A stretch of DNA of 64,000 bases, taken from Verticillium longisporum. Lineage: Eukaryota > Ascomycota > Sordariomycetes > Glomerellales > Plectosphaerellaceae. Each line of letters begins with the position of its first letter. Position 1 is the first letter of the stretch. The position numbers and the translations under genes are program-made. Location of the stretch: the NCBI GenBank assembly GCA_019188255.1, contig JAETXT010000011.1:1240001-1304000 (forward strand). The letters are read 5' to 3'. Below, piece after piece: positions 21,716-32,456 of this stretch. The notes under the pieces were generated by a model. That model was not told the DNA's origin. It did not search any database and worked only from the letters and a program-made list of their open reading frames with translations.

Positions 21716-22524
21716 GTTCATCTGTTGAACTCTCAAATGTATGATGAAGGATGTTGGCTTGTGATAAGGTGATGTGACGCGTGGAGCTCAATCCTGTGGA
21801 AAGATGTCATGGGACAAACGAGGGGGGTTGGGTGCTATTCGATTTCGAGCTGTTCATCGGAAACCCCGAGCGGCCTTCACATGCTTTTGCGCCTCATGAC
21901 CTTCTCTGACCAGCAGCTCCGACATCAATGGTACCAACCGTCATCTCTCATTAGAGGTGTCACACCTTACTGAGCTGCTTGCATGATGGCAAGTAAGCAC
22001 TGATCATCCACAACCTTCATTCCCCTGCCTACGAAGTCCTTCTTACGCCCTAGGATGTTGAATCGTCAGCCTTTCTGCGAGGGTGCTGCACCAGTAACTA
22101 TAGACGTGTATCGGAGCTGCAATATGATGCCGCGCGTCCTAATGCATCTGTAGCACATCGTACACAACATTCACATGTCTTATTCGTGGGATACCCTCAA
22201 CAGAATCGCCCCATGCAACGGTATTCATCTACCTGATGCGGACCCGAGTTTCTCCCATCTCCGTATCCGCGACTCCTCACCCGGCACTCATGATAGGCGA
22301 AACGCAGATTGCCTGCTGGAACTTGACAGCCAAATATCAAGGAGAGTTCTCTATCGTGTTTCTGTGTGCAGAAGAATTAATTTAATCGTACATGCCACCC
22401 TCGGGCTTGCCCTCCATGCCCAAACAGGTCGCTCTCCGATGCCGAGCTCGCAAAGCCTGTTGACTGGAGCGGAAGCCGAGTGTGACCCCCTCCGTATCAT
22501 GTCGGATGTACTTTCAACACCATA
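21716..22524. promoter_or_regulatory. Promoter of lipase gene and 3' flank of MDL1
   Basis: About 0.8 kb between the two tandem minus-strand genes. The plus-strand frame that starts here and continues to 23143 is a shadow of MDL1. Confidence 0.5.
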
Positions 22525-24900
22525 CTACGTCTCGTTCTTCTTCACCTCCTCAGCAGTCGCCTCGGCATTTTCGGCCTCGCCATGCTCCAGATCGTCTTCG
22601 ATCTCGTCCTGCTCCGTGATACGAGCTTGCTCGCTCGGCCGGGCCGGCTCAAGAAGATCTCCTCCACTCATTTGCCATTCCATCAGCTTGCTGAATGCGC
22701 TGTTTGGGTCGGCCGACAAGTCTGTGTACTTGCCAATTTCAGCAACTCTACCTTCATTTGATAGTACAATGATGAGATCTGATCGTTTGATGGTCGACAA
22801 GCGATGCGCGATGGAGATGGTGGTGTTCCTGCCACGCAAGAGTGATGCCAGCGCAGCGTTGACGAGCGTCTCGGACTCGGCGTCGAGTGCGGAGGTGGCC
22901 TCGTCTAGGATGAGGATATCCGGATCCTTGATCAGGGCTCGGGCGATGGCAATGCGCTGCTTCTGTCCACCAGACAGCTGCGAGCCACGCGCTCCAACCT
23001 GCGTGTCCAAGCCGGAGGGAAGATCGCTGATAAAGTTGCAGTTCGCTTTGCGGGCTGCTACAACAATCTGGGCCCTGGTTGCCTCGGGTTTTCCATACGC
23101 AATGTTCTCGGCGATGGTACCAGAGAAAAGAACAGGTTCCTGAGCCACCATGCCTATGCGCCGCCGCAGCGATTTGATATTCATCTGAGATATGTCCACG
23201 CCGTTGATTGTGATGGAGCCTGCAGTGGGATTGTAGAAGCGTAGAAGCAGGCTGGCGACAGTGGACTTGCCACCACCAGAGGGACCAACAACGCAAACAT
23301 TTGAGCCCGAAGGAATTTCAAAATTCAGACCGTTGAAGACATTGACGGCGGGTCTGGTGGGGTAGGCGAAAGAGAGGTTGTTGAACCTGATGACGCCTTG
23401 TGCCGACTCAACCTTACTGCCCACCGTCTGAGAGATGGAAGGGTGTCTGTCCTGCAGTTCAAAGAGACGGCTTGCGGCTCCGACGCCCTTCATCAGCTCA
23501 GAGTAGAAGGATGACAGACCGAAGAGACTGGACCCAGCAAACGCAGTGTACATCATGAATGAAGTCAGATCTCCAACCGACATTGCTCCCGTTCGGACGT
23601 AGTTGCCACCGACAATAAGCATGGCTAGGATTGTCATATTCCCGGCCCAGCCAGTCGTGGCAAAGAATGTCGCTGCAATAGTCGATTCCTTGCGACCGAG
23701 AGCGAATATCCGACGCACCTGCTTGTTGTAGCGGTTGATCTCCTGAACTTCACCAACGAAAGCCTGACTGGTCTTGACGTTGCCCAATCGCTCTTCAGCA
23801 ATCTTGGTAAGCGTGCCGAGATTCTTCTGAATACCCTTGCTGACGTTTCTAATGGCGCGACCATAGAAGAAGGCGCCAACGGCAACGGGAGGCAGCATGA
23901 CGAGGAGGAGACCTGTGAGACCAGGGCTGAGCCAAATCATGGCAATGAAGCCTGCTCCGCCACTGAACAAGGACCGCAGGCCATCGCTGATATTCTGGGT
24001 AATGGACTTGCCGACCACGACGGTATCAGAGCTGAGCCGGGAGATCAGATCTCCCACGCGGTTGGCGTCGAAGAATTCAGCGTCCTGAACGTAGGTTCTC
24101 CTGTACAGCTGCGACCTCAGGCGGGCAACAACCCTCTCGCCAATGATGCGAAGAAGAATTATGCGGCCAAAGTTGGCCATGGCGCCAATCGTTAATATAG
24201 TGCCGAGACCAATGAAAAAATGCGGAAGGGTCAGACCGAAGAGACGAGCGTCCTCGGCGGGATCCTTTGTGACGATGTCCAGGATTCGGCCCACGGAAAA
24301 CGGTATGGACATGGTCACACTGGAAGAAACGACCAGGAAGACAATGGCCACGGCTAGCCATTTGAGCTCGGGGCGTGCAATCTTGATCAACCGCCAGACT
24401 TCATTGAAACCTGCCTTGCCAGAACCTTTTCCTTCTTTCGACAATTTGGCGCTCAGGTTGACCTGGGCAGCCTGAGCAGCCCTCTCGCTCTTCTGAAAAT
24501 CATGTTCCGGGTCATGCTCAGGTTCTGCCACCTGCTTCTGGGCTGCATCTGGATGTTGGCCATCTTTCTGGAGCTCCCTGTGTACCGAGCGACTGTGAGA
24601 AAATGGGCGCAACAGGCTGCCCAGCTCGACGAAGCCAGCTTGTCTCGGTGCGAAATATGGTCGGCGTAATGTTATAGCATTGGGAAACGGGGCTCGGCGG
24701 CGCGCGCTTGTTTGTTCGTTTGTGGTCGGGGTTGCCGCCGTTTGAACCTGTCGAATTTGCGACAGCAATGGGTGCCATCGATTTGCCAAGGGCGTGCGAC
24801 TGATGAATATGATGGGAGAGCCAAATATCGAAGCACCGCAGAGTGAAGTGGCGGCGCGTTGGGGCAGCTGCACAGCTGATCGTGCAGCTCCCGAAAACAT
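22525..24900 (-). CDS. MDL1: Mitochondrial ABC half-transporter (Mdl1/ABCB10 type)
   Basis: Intronless, 791 residues. An inner-membrane exporter, in yeast Mdl1 linked to export of peptides from matrix proteolysis. The N-terminal ~150 residues are basic and Arg/Ser/Ala-rich as expected of a mitochondrial presequence (RRPYFAPRQAGFVELGSLLR), then a six-helix transmembrane domain (about 175-480). The ATPase domain has Walker A GPSGGGKST (about 539), signature LSGGQKQR (about 640), Walker B ILILDEATSALD (about 658) and the H-loop AHRLST. It has one TMD and one NBD, so it acts as a dimer. An acidic C-terminal tail ends the protein. Atm1-type transporters are a less likely alternative. Confidence 0.9.
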   Translation of the reverse strand: MFSGAARSAVQLPQRAATSLCGASIFGSPIIFISRTPLANRWHPLLSQIRQVQTAATPTTNEQTSARRRAPFPNAITLRRPYFAPRQAGFVELGSLLRPFSHSRSVHRELQKDGQHPDAAQKQVAEPEHDPEHDFQKSERAAQAAQVNLSAKLSKEGKGSGKAGFNEVWRLIKIARPELKWLAVAIVFLVVSSSVTMSIPFSVGRILDIVTKDPAEDARLFGLTLPHFFIGLGTILTIGAMANFGRIILLRIIGERVVARLRSQLYRRTYVQDAEFFDANRVGDLISRLSSDTVVVGKSITQNISDGLRSLFSGGAGFIAMIWLSPGLTGLLLVMLPPVAVGAFFYGRAIRNVSKGIQKNLGTLTKIAEERLGNVKTSQAFVGEVQEINRYNKQVRRIFALGRKESTIAATFFATTGWAGNMTILAMLIVGGNYVRTGAMSVGDLTSFMMYTAFAGSSLFGLSSFYSELMKGVGAASRLFELQDRHPSISQTVGSKVESAQGVIRFNNLSFAYPTRPAVNVFNGLNFEIPSGSNVCVVGPSGGGKSTVASLLLRFYNPTAGSITINGVDISQMNIKSLRRRIGMVAQEPVLFSGTIAENIAYGKPEATRAQIVVAARKANCNFISDLPSGLDTQVGARGSQLSGGQKQRIAIARALIKDPDILILDEATSALDAESETLVNAALASLLRGRNTTISIAHRLSTIKRSDLIIVLSNEGRVAEIGKYTDLSADPNSAFSKLMEWQMSGGDLLEPARPSEQARITEQDEIEDDLEHGEAENAEATAEEVKKNET

Positions 24901-25707
24901 GATGAGGCCGTCTTAACGGGGTCTAGACGACGAGACGAGGAGCATGTTCCGTGTCACGGAGGTGCTGCGCATTGCGGGCCAGAATAGGTCGTATGGTCAG
25001 CGGCGCGAGTCGAGGGGTCAACGGACCTCTGACGGGATGGTGCTCGGCAGAGTTGATTGATCAAAGTCGAGGTTGAAATGAGGCACTTGGAGATTCCGTC
25101 ATCGGTATTTGATCGAAAAACGCGATGGGGGCTAGGCCAGGTCATGACCACCTGCCAGCCCCCTAAACCCCTGCCATTTGCGGTAGGGAGCTCTTTGCGC
25201 TACGTTCGGGTAGGTACATTTGTAAGAGACCCAAGCACATATCCTGCTTACCTCCGAGCTGTGTCGGTCGGCAACATTCGGCCCGCCAAAACTTATCTTC
25301 TCCGATACTTTGCCCATTCGCACTCATCTGGCTGAATCCCGAGAACTGTCTCGTCTCGTCACATGTAACTTGGAGCGCCTTCAGACAAGAACTCCTGCAG
25401 CATAGCATTTCGCCCCCTGCATCCCGTCTCTCTTCGTAGTTATTGTTGCATTCTACAAAATTCCACTCTCTGCAGTGGCCCTACACTACATTACCTGATC
25501 ATACTGAGGCCCCCCCTAGTTCAAATGAGACGAGATGCGTTGCGCATCTAGCCTTGAGCCGACTAAAGAGCTGTGCACTTACATGTGCATACCCCCTCTC
25601 AGCTTCTTCCGACAGGGCAAAATCATAGAAAACTGAACCTTGCATATAGTACAAGCAACTCACCAAGTGATCACCAAGCTTTGCCTGCTTGGTGGTCCTG
25701 GCTGCTC
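24901..25707. promoter_or_regulatory. Promoter of MDL1 and 3' flank of RTT103-like gene
   Basis: About 0.8 kb. No gene supported. Confidence 0.5.
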
Positions 25708-27115
25708 TTAAGCCCCATTACTATCTTTGCGGAGCATCTCTGCCACGTCCGCATCAATTCCGTCATCTGCCCCAAGGTCTTGAAACTCATCACTTTCCAC
25801 CCGCCTCCTCTTATTGGAGCCATTCGTCGAAACCGGCAGAGACTGATACTGGCTGGCCAGATTCGACAGCATCTCCATGCCGGACGCGGGAGGCCCCGCA
25901 TAGGGACCATTCAAACTAGGTCTTGGTGATTCTGTAGTAGTGGCCTGGCGAAGGGATATGTCCGACGTTCCAATGCTCTGACCGTCAGTGATGCCCAAGC
26001 CAGCCTCATGGCAATCCGGCGGTGGCGGCGTAAGCTCCTCTACCTCCGGCCGTTCCGGCTCGGGGCCAGGGCTTTGCGTCGGGCCGTCACGTAAAACCCC
26101 GAGCTTTCCTGGCTTGGCAACGTGCGCATAATGGCATTTTCGACCTCACGTCTCTTCTCCTCTGTTTCTGTCTTCCTGCTCGTGAGGGTCGTCAGTTGCT
26201 GCTCCTCCTGAGCTAAGACCGCGCGGTTGGTGCTGAGCAACTTCTCGAGCTCGCTGATCAGCGCTCTGCGGGCCTTGACCGAGCCGGGTACTGCGCCCTG
26301 TGCACTCGCTAGGCCTCGAAGCAATCCGTTAAGGCGCCCAGTATAGTCCGGCGCTCAGGGCGTTTCTGCCGACGGAACATGAATCTTGTCCCAGTCTTGA
26401 TCTGCGGTGCCAAGACTCGTCTTCGTTGGCAGGCTGGTTTTCTCCAGGTTTTGTGAGTGCACCACGAGCCCTGCGAGGTCCGCTGGTACGTTCGATGCGT
26501 GAGATCCGAAATTGCTCTTAGGAGCCGATTTAGATCGCTCCGCGTCTGCATTATGTTAGTCTTTGAATGCGTTCAGCTTCCTAAAGAAAAATTCCACTGA
26601 CCTTGCATGCGCGCTTCGATCGCCGCCTGAATCCCAGGCTCGAAGATAGCCCTGTCAGCCCAAACTTCGACGACCCTCCTTAATTTGCCTTGGATCTCAG
26701 CCGGCGCTCCCTTGTGGGCCACTGCCAGAGCTTCGGCTATGATGGGTGCAAAAGCCAATACAAAATCTGGCCTATGTCGGGCCTTTGACTGCTGGGTTAC
26801 CTCTGTTCCCGAATTCAGCTACATCGCCTCATCGAACGGAGGATGGTCTCCATGAGACGAGGGGTCTTGCTCATACCATTCGCGAGATAAACGAGGCTCA
26901 GCCTCTTGGTACTGGTGGAATCCTTGAGTCTCTGGAGCCAGATCTGGGCTGTGCGCTCCGCATGGCGCCTATTTCCATTAGCTAGGTCAACTGGGTATTC
27001 CCCGACGGGCGATGTACCTATGAAACATGATCCACTGGGACGCCGTAGCTATGCTGTCGTGGCTCTCATTGAGCGATGACAGCCTCGCCAATACAGCATC
27101 ATCACTGAATGCCAT
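25708..27115 (-). CDS. RTT103: RTT103-like CID protein, with a frameshift and an in-frame TGA
   Basis: Minus-strand exons 27115-27018, 26968-26877, 26802-26602, 26545-25708; about 409 codons. Rtt103-type proteins bind the phosphorylated RNA polymerase II C-terminal domain during termination. The CID fills the first ~130 residues (SSLNESHDSIATASQWIMFH, RTAQIWLQRLKD, VEVWADRAIFEPG). A coiled-coil follows (RLNGLLRGLA, then SELEKLLSTNRAVLAQEEQQ), then a Pro-rich tail ending KRRRVESDEF. Two lesions: codon 194 (26355-26357) is TGA between AETP and APDYTGRLNGLL in the same frame, and near 26093-26100, in an AAAACCCC run, one base seems lost between SQESSG and TQSPGPEPERPEVEEL. Adding one base makes the length divisible by three. 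The upstream in-frame ATG at 27265 was rejected because the CID begins at MAFSDD. Confidence 0.85.
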
Positions 27116-27913
27116 CCTTGAGGCTGTAAAGCTGGCGCTCGGAGCTTCACTAGTCAGGAACTGTGCGGCGGAGTCGCGGAGAATATGAATTTCACCCTCG
27201 TAGTCGCAAGATTGAGAGCGCTTTCTCCAAAAAAGCCGATGAAAGCGGTAGCGAACGTTAGTCAACTGCCCTGGCAGGTGGTGTTGCGTGTTGCTGTTGG
27301 CCTGGGTCGGATGAGTCGTGATCTTTATTGATAGCGGCGATGCTAGATGCTACCAGAGCAACGACGCGTCGCTTTATCGCCCGGACCAGAATATGCTGCA
27401 ATAGAACCCTGTATGTCTCAATTGGAAGCAAGTTTGTGTTTGCGTGATGATTGAGTTCAATAGGAGGGCCAAATGAAACTGCAAGTATAACAGGGCGCTT
27501 GATTGTTGATGCGACTGAGGTTCAAGTGAACTAGGTCGAAGGTCGTTGCTAGAAGGAAAATGAGTGCATCTATCGGGTTTCTGTTACATCGGGGCTGCAA
27601 TGTGTCATTCAAGGCCATACGCCATGCACGTAAGCGATGGCTCTATGAACAGGCCAGCTGGATCCTACCCAGCGTGGTGTACCCGTCGTTGCCTTGATTG
27701 ATACCTACCTTATGCCTCTATCGCCCCTTCCGTCATATTCAATCTGACACCCACTGAATATCATCGCCATTTGGTCCTCTACGACCCAAGCTTCCACAAC
27801 CAACCATCTACCCTTGCGATCCATCAAAACTCCTATCATCTGCAGATCTACTGTCTGCGACTGCTTTCCCGACCGGGTACACCCGTATCCTCATCACACA
27901 GACTCGCGACACA
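27116..27913. promoter_or_regulatory. Divergent promoter region, RTT103-like and clathrin light chain
   Basis: About 0.8 kb between two divergent start codons. No gene seen. Confidence 0.55.
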
Positions 27914-28748
27914 ATGGCGGACAGGTTCCCCTCGCTGGAGGACTTCGATTCGGGTGGTGGGTGTATTGATGTTTTAGGTCTGGAATATGAAGCTAAGATG
28001 TTATACAGCCCAAACCGATGTTAAGTCTCCGGGCGCCGGAGCCTCGACCGACGACTTCCTCGCCCGCGAGAAGGCTCTCCTAGGCGACGACGCCGACCAG
28101 TTTGCTACCAATAACGATTCCGCTGCCTTCGAACAAGACGATGACCTGCTTGGGGGCGGGGACAGTGTTGGAGCCAACCAGCAGCAGTCTACCTTCGAGT
28201 CCCAGTTCCCCGACCTGGCGCAGCAAAATGAGGTATGCGCCCTCGTCTGCTACGATTTTCCGGTCGACTTTAACTGACAATGCTTCTCTTAGGATGTTGG
28301 TCCTGCGGGCACAATCACCGGCAGTGGTCCATCCGTCAACTACAGCTCCGGCTTTCGCACAACTGTCGAGGATGAGGAAGAGCCTCAAGTGATCAAGGAG
28401 TGGAGGGAAGGCCGAGATGCCCAAATCCAGAAGCGCGCCGAACAGTTTGCCGCTCAACGCGAGGAAACTGTGAAAGAGGCCCGCCAGAACATTGACGATT
28501 TCTACGAGAACTACAACTCGAAGAAAGAAAAATCAATCGCCCAGACACGCAAGGATGCCGAGCAGTTCCTCGCCAATCGCGAGGATACCGTTTCTGGCGG
28601 CACTAGCTGGGAAAGGATTGCGAAGCTGGTTGACGTCAGCGGCAAGGGTGCTAAGGGCGGTGCCGCTGGTTCGGGCAAGGAACGCTTCCGAGAGCTACTG
28701 ACCAGCTTGAAGAAGGACGAGAAGGCTCCAGGAGCCGTGGGCTACTAA
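27914..28748 (+). CDS. CLC1: Clathrin light chain
   Basis: Exons 27914-27956, 28009-28232, 28293-28748; 240 residues, frame closes exactly. It binds the clathrin heavy chain and regulates triskelion assembly in endocytosis and trans-Golgi transport. MADRFPSLEDFDSG opens the protein, an acidic stretch with DDFLAREKALLGDDADQF follows, and a long charged helix (about 120-210, VIKEWREGRDAQIQKRAEQF) is the heavy-chain-binding coiled coil. The tail has SWERIAKLVDVS, typical of fungal light chains. The intron 1 donor is GTGGGT. Clathrin partners AP-1 gamma and TLG2 are encoded within 12 kb, though yeast-like synteny is not claimed. Confidence 0.93.
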
Positions 28749-29083
28749 AGGCCGACGGACCCATGAAGGCTCACGGCGCACGCTTCATATAGCAGTGTTT
28801 GGCTTCCGTAGTGGAGTAGCTGATCTGTTGGACGCCATTTCTGTACGATAGCAAGTCATTTGAACATTGCACCCATGTTTGAACTTTGTGGAATGGAGTC
28901 GGCGGTCATATCCAGTCGATAACTGATCGCTTTATGCCGCCGCGAAGAGCATAATGGTCACGATGTGAACGGAAAAGTCTGGATTGAGACCTTCTAGCCT
29001 TGATTGATTGCACAGCCCGGTCTATCCATTATACAAACAACCCTGACAAACCATAGGGGCACCATATAATGCTGTACCAGACC

Positions 29084-29542
29084 CTAGTTCTCGCCGAGCC
29101 AGGTGTTGTGACCGGCAACCTTGCGGACGCCCATGTAGACGGAACCTGCACCATCGTTAGCCGACTCACGTCGCAGCATTGCTTCATTAACAAGCTGCAT
29201 ACCGGCAAAGCCACCCCAGAGAAGGGCAAGGTAGGGGACCATAAGGAACTTGGAGCGAGGGTTCTGCGACAATTGTGTTAACAGAGTGCATAGGTTGAGG
29301 CAGCAGCCGGCGGGCGCATCTGAGCAAGAGGTTGACGTACGATCTTCCAGAGGCGCTGGTGGTTCTTGTAGGCGTTCTGGTAGAAGACCTGGTGCTCGGG
29401 CACCTTGTTCCTGGCGTTGACGAGACTGAGCCTTGTTAGCAAATGTTGTCGTACGATCCCACTGGCAGCCTCGGGCGGTTGCGACCAATGCGGAATGCCG
29501 CCTGCGCGGATGCCAATTGATCGATGAGAGAACATACGCCAT
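29084..29542 (-). CDS. COX7: Cytochrome c oxidase subunit 7
   Basis: Four exons, 29542-29538, 29410-29341, 29263-29203, 29145-29084; 65 residues. A small inner-membrane subunit of respiratory complex IV. The first coding exon is only five bases (ATGGC). Spliced, the protein starts MANKVPEHQVFYQ, like yeast Cox7 (MANKV...), continues RLWKINPRSKFLMVPY, then has one membrane span (LALLWGGFAGSVYMG) and ends GHNTWLGEN. The last intron has a perfect GCTAAC branch site. All exon joins keep frame. It is convergent with clathrin light chain and divergent from the PPR-like gene. The assignment rests on the N-terminal and NPRS blocks. Confidence 0.87.
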   Translation of the reverse strand: MAYVLSSINWHPRRRHSALVATARGCQWDRTTTFANKAQSRQRQEQGARAPGLLPERLQEPPAPLEDRTSTSCSDAPAGCCLNLCTLLTQLSQNPRSKFLMVPYLALLWGGFAGMQLVNEAMLRRESANDGAGSVYMGVRKVAGHNTWLGEN

Positions 29543-29931
29543 CTTATCGAAGAGAAATCGTGGGGTTCGACTGTTGAGTATCTGTGGGCGATTCGTAGGA
29601 TTGGTTGACTGAGTGGTAGGTCGAAGATTGCTCGCGGATTGAAGTTGGAAAGAGGTGATGTCGGATTGGTGGCTCGGCCCAATGTTGGATGACTAACACT
29701 ACCTCACTTCACGCACCCCACCCCTAAGGCACCCAGACGCCCGAAAGGAGCTCTGATGGCTTGGTCAACGCGATCCGCTGCCGCGACAAGGATTTTTTGT
29801 GTCCATCTCAGACTGTCTTTTTCCTCAACAATGCTTTTACGATCTTGTCCAGCGTCCCGATAGCGACTTGGAATATGCAATGCTGTTCGGTTCTGATCTG
29901 ATTCTACATCGTTTATTGCCTTTGCGAGGCC
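29543..29931. promoter_or_regulatory. Divergent promoter, COX7 and PPR-like gene
   Basis: 389 bp between two genes for mitochondrial proteins. It contains ATTGG/CCAAT words near 29600 and 29670. Co-regulation is plausible but not shown. Confidence 0.45.
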
Positions 29932-32354
29932 ATGCCATTGGCCTCACAATCCCTGGGATACTTGAATAGAGCAAGCCTCTTTCGAAAGCAACTGGATCAC
30001 CAGGTCATTAGCCCTTCGCGACGGTGTCTCCTTACTTTCGCACAGGCACGGAGACCCGAAACTGCTGGGGAAACAAAGCGCTTTGCTTTTGAGTCGTCTC
30101 ACCTGTCGACCTGTGCTCGAGGCCACCGTTCCGGTTCATCAGCTACCGCCCGCTACTTGACCGAGTATCCCCGTAACCGAAATGTTCGCGGCTCTCAGTC
30201 TACAAATACTACCGACGAGGATCTTAACCTCTTGCCACATCTCGACGTCTTCGACAGAGAGGTAGACTCCTGCCGAGCGCTGCCGAATATAGAATCGGAC
30301 GACCTCTCAACATGGGCACTGCATTTTTCCAATGCGCAACGATCACAAGGAAAAGATGGAATCCTCCGCGTCTGGTCAGCCATGGCGCAATCGAAATCTT
30401 TGTCCAAAGTGAAAGAGCCCGAGGCGGAGTGGATATGGACAACGATACTGGAGGCTTCGCTCCCAAGCGACAGGCACCTGGAGCGTGTCAACAAGTATGC
30501 ACAATGGATGGTTGAGACGCATGCTGCTCACTGGCCGCACCTTTATGAACGTGTCATACTTTACTGCTTGCAACACCGACAATACCGAAGAGCATTTCTG
30601 TGGCACATGCGTCTGGCAGCCGTCTTTGGCCCTGATCATGACAGCTTCTCGAAGCTCATACGATCACAGATTGGGGATCCCAATCCAGCTGTCCAGAGCA
30701 CCCTGCATTCGATATATATAACAGGCCCGCACCGCAACATGTACGACCTGATTATGCCTCATCTCTACGAACTCGGCCTTTCCACACTCTGCAATCAATG
30801 GCGGGAAACCCTCTTGCGCCACCGAGATGTGCCGAGGCCGATAGCAGCGTCGCAGCCTTTCCTTCGCTTCTTCATGAACTATTACCCGAATAAAGCGCTA
30901 TGTCTGGAGGAACAAGTTGTTGTTGGTCTAGTGCCATCGGTCTCTCACCAATCTAAGCATGAATCATCATTGTGGGAGGCTCTCTCCGCCGACCATGAGC
31001 AAGGAAAGGGTGGAAAGGGCCTGCGCTTCAACGATGCTATCGGTGCTCGATGGTTCGCTAGCTCATGGGTACCTCTTGATTTCGCTGTCCACGCGGTTCA
31101 CGGGCTAGGTGTCCGTGTTCTGGGTCCAATGTCACTGCAGTCAATTGCTCTCCGCGAGAAAACCGCCGCCTTGATTCTTTCGCGACTAAGACAGCTCCAA
31201 AATCTCAATCTCAGTATCGGACACTCAACCTACGCTCTAGCAGTTCGGAGTTTTGCGGAGAGGGAGACGACGATATGCTGTCCATGTTGCTGGAAAGCGA
31301 CATTCACCCAGAGGTTTTCGATGACTTGGAAACTCAGCAGAGGATACGTTGTGCGGCCAGAAACGATGGTGACTGGCAAACATACAATCTCTTACTTGCT
31401 ATCCAACCTGCTGTCGCCCGGGACTCCATTGAGACGACATCTAACCATCTTTTGCAAGAGCATCTCAAACAACAGCACAATCAGCGTGCCATTGCCTTGC
31501 TCGACGATATGCGCGCAATGGATGTCAGTGTCACTCATGCTACTATGCAGGTAGTTCACGAACATCTCGTGCGCGGGCTACCAAGGCACCGCAGCTCGTT
31601 ACCTGGATCTGGCCGTCAGATATCCGAGATTGTCGCCATTGCCACAAGACTAGCAACGCGTCGAAAATTCTTGTCATCAGCATTTTGGGAGAAGGCCCTT
31701 TTCCGACTTGGTGAGACTGGCCGTCTAGATGATTTGGAGCGCTTGGCGTCCGGTATCGTGAGGCATTATCAGCTTCATGCCGCAGACACGAGAGGCTTGA
31801 TTTCTATCCACAGATCAGATTCCCCGATGTCCGCGCCCGATGATGCTTCGCTCGATATTCCGGCACACTTGCCGCTCGCGCATGACTGGCATCCGGTTCG
31901 GAGGATATTCGTCAACCGTGTGCTTCAAGCAGCTATCATCCGGTGGGGCTTTCGAAACGGACTGAACAAATCACAAGGTTCTCTTCCATCACATAACACT
32001 GAAGCCACTATTTCCACGTTCTGGATTGCTCGAGGTGTCCGGCTGCTCAGGGTCCTGCGAGATCAAGGTGTTCCTATCGAGGCCGCCTTGGTTCGAGCGG
32101 AGGTCCTTCATTGCATTGCTCGTTATTGCATCCGCGGCCACAACGAGGCTGGGACTGATGGTGCAGAGGAAACAGATCTGGTTACAATTCGCAAGCTCTT
32201 TAATCAAGCCTATGGTGGGCCGCTGCTGCCCGAACCTTTGGAGTTACGGGATTTGGTTAACCAAGCCGAACGACGACTACCTGACAACACCAAAACTTTC
32301 ATATCGATACCCGGCTGGGACAGGAAGAGACGGGCCAAACCCTTCATAATGTAA
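29932..32354 (+). CDS. Putative mitochondrial PPR-like protein, with an apparent 1-nt frameshift
   Basis: Intronless, about 807 residues when one missing base is allowed for. The N-terminus is basic, Ser/Arg-rich and free of acidic residues until about residue 20, as in mitochondrial presequences. Helix-pair repeats recall PPR proteins, for example YERVILYCLQHRQYRRAF with FGPDHDSFSKLI, and in the second half NQRAIALLDDMRAMDVSVTH. Such proteins bind organellar RNA or assemble respiratory complexes; this one's target is unknown. At about 31254-31266 the frame breaks after AVRSFAERE and continues in the next frame as GDDDMLSMLLESDIHPEVFDD. One extra base makes 2423 nt divisible by three. The C-terminus is lysine/arginine-rich (GWDRKRRAKP). 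Confidence 0.75.
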
Positions 32355-32456
32355 CATTAGAGTCGAAGCAGAGCCTCACGGGCTTGCTAAGTATTATAAT
32401 CAAGATCATACATCAAGGTTTATCATCTTATACCTTGCGTCAGCAGGTCGCTCCTG

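Noticed and set aside
22175..23143. 322-codon plus-strand frame
   Set aside because: Mostly antisense to the MDL1 ATPase domain; composition rich in Ser/Ala without motifs.
26545..27265. Start of the RTT103-like gene at the upstream Met (27265)
   Set aside because: The CID begins directly after MAFSDD; the upstream 50 residues do not look like this family.
29932..32354. Two separate adjacent genes
   Set aside because: The frames overlap and join as one protein after a single-base correction; there is no promoter or start context for the second.
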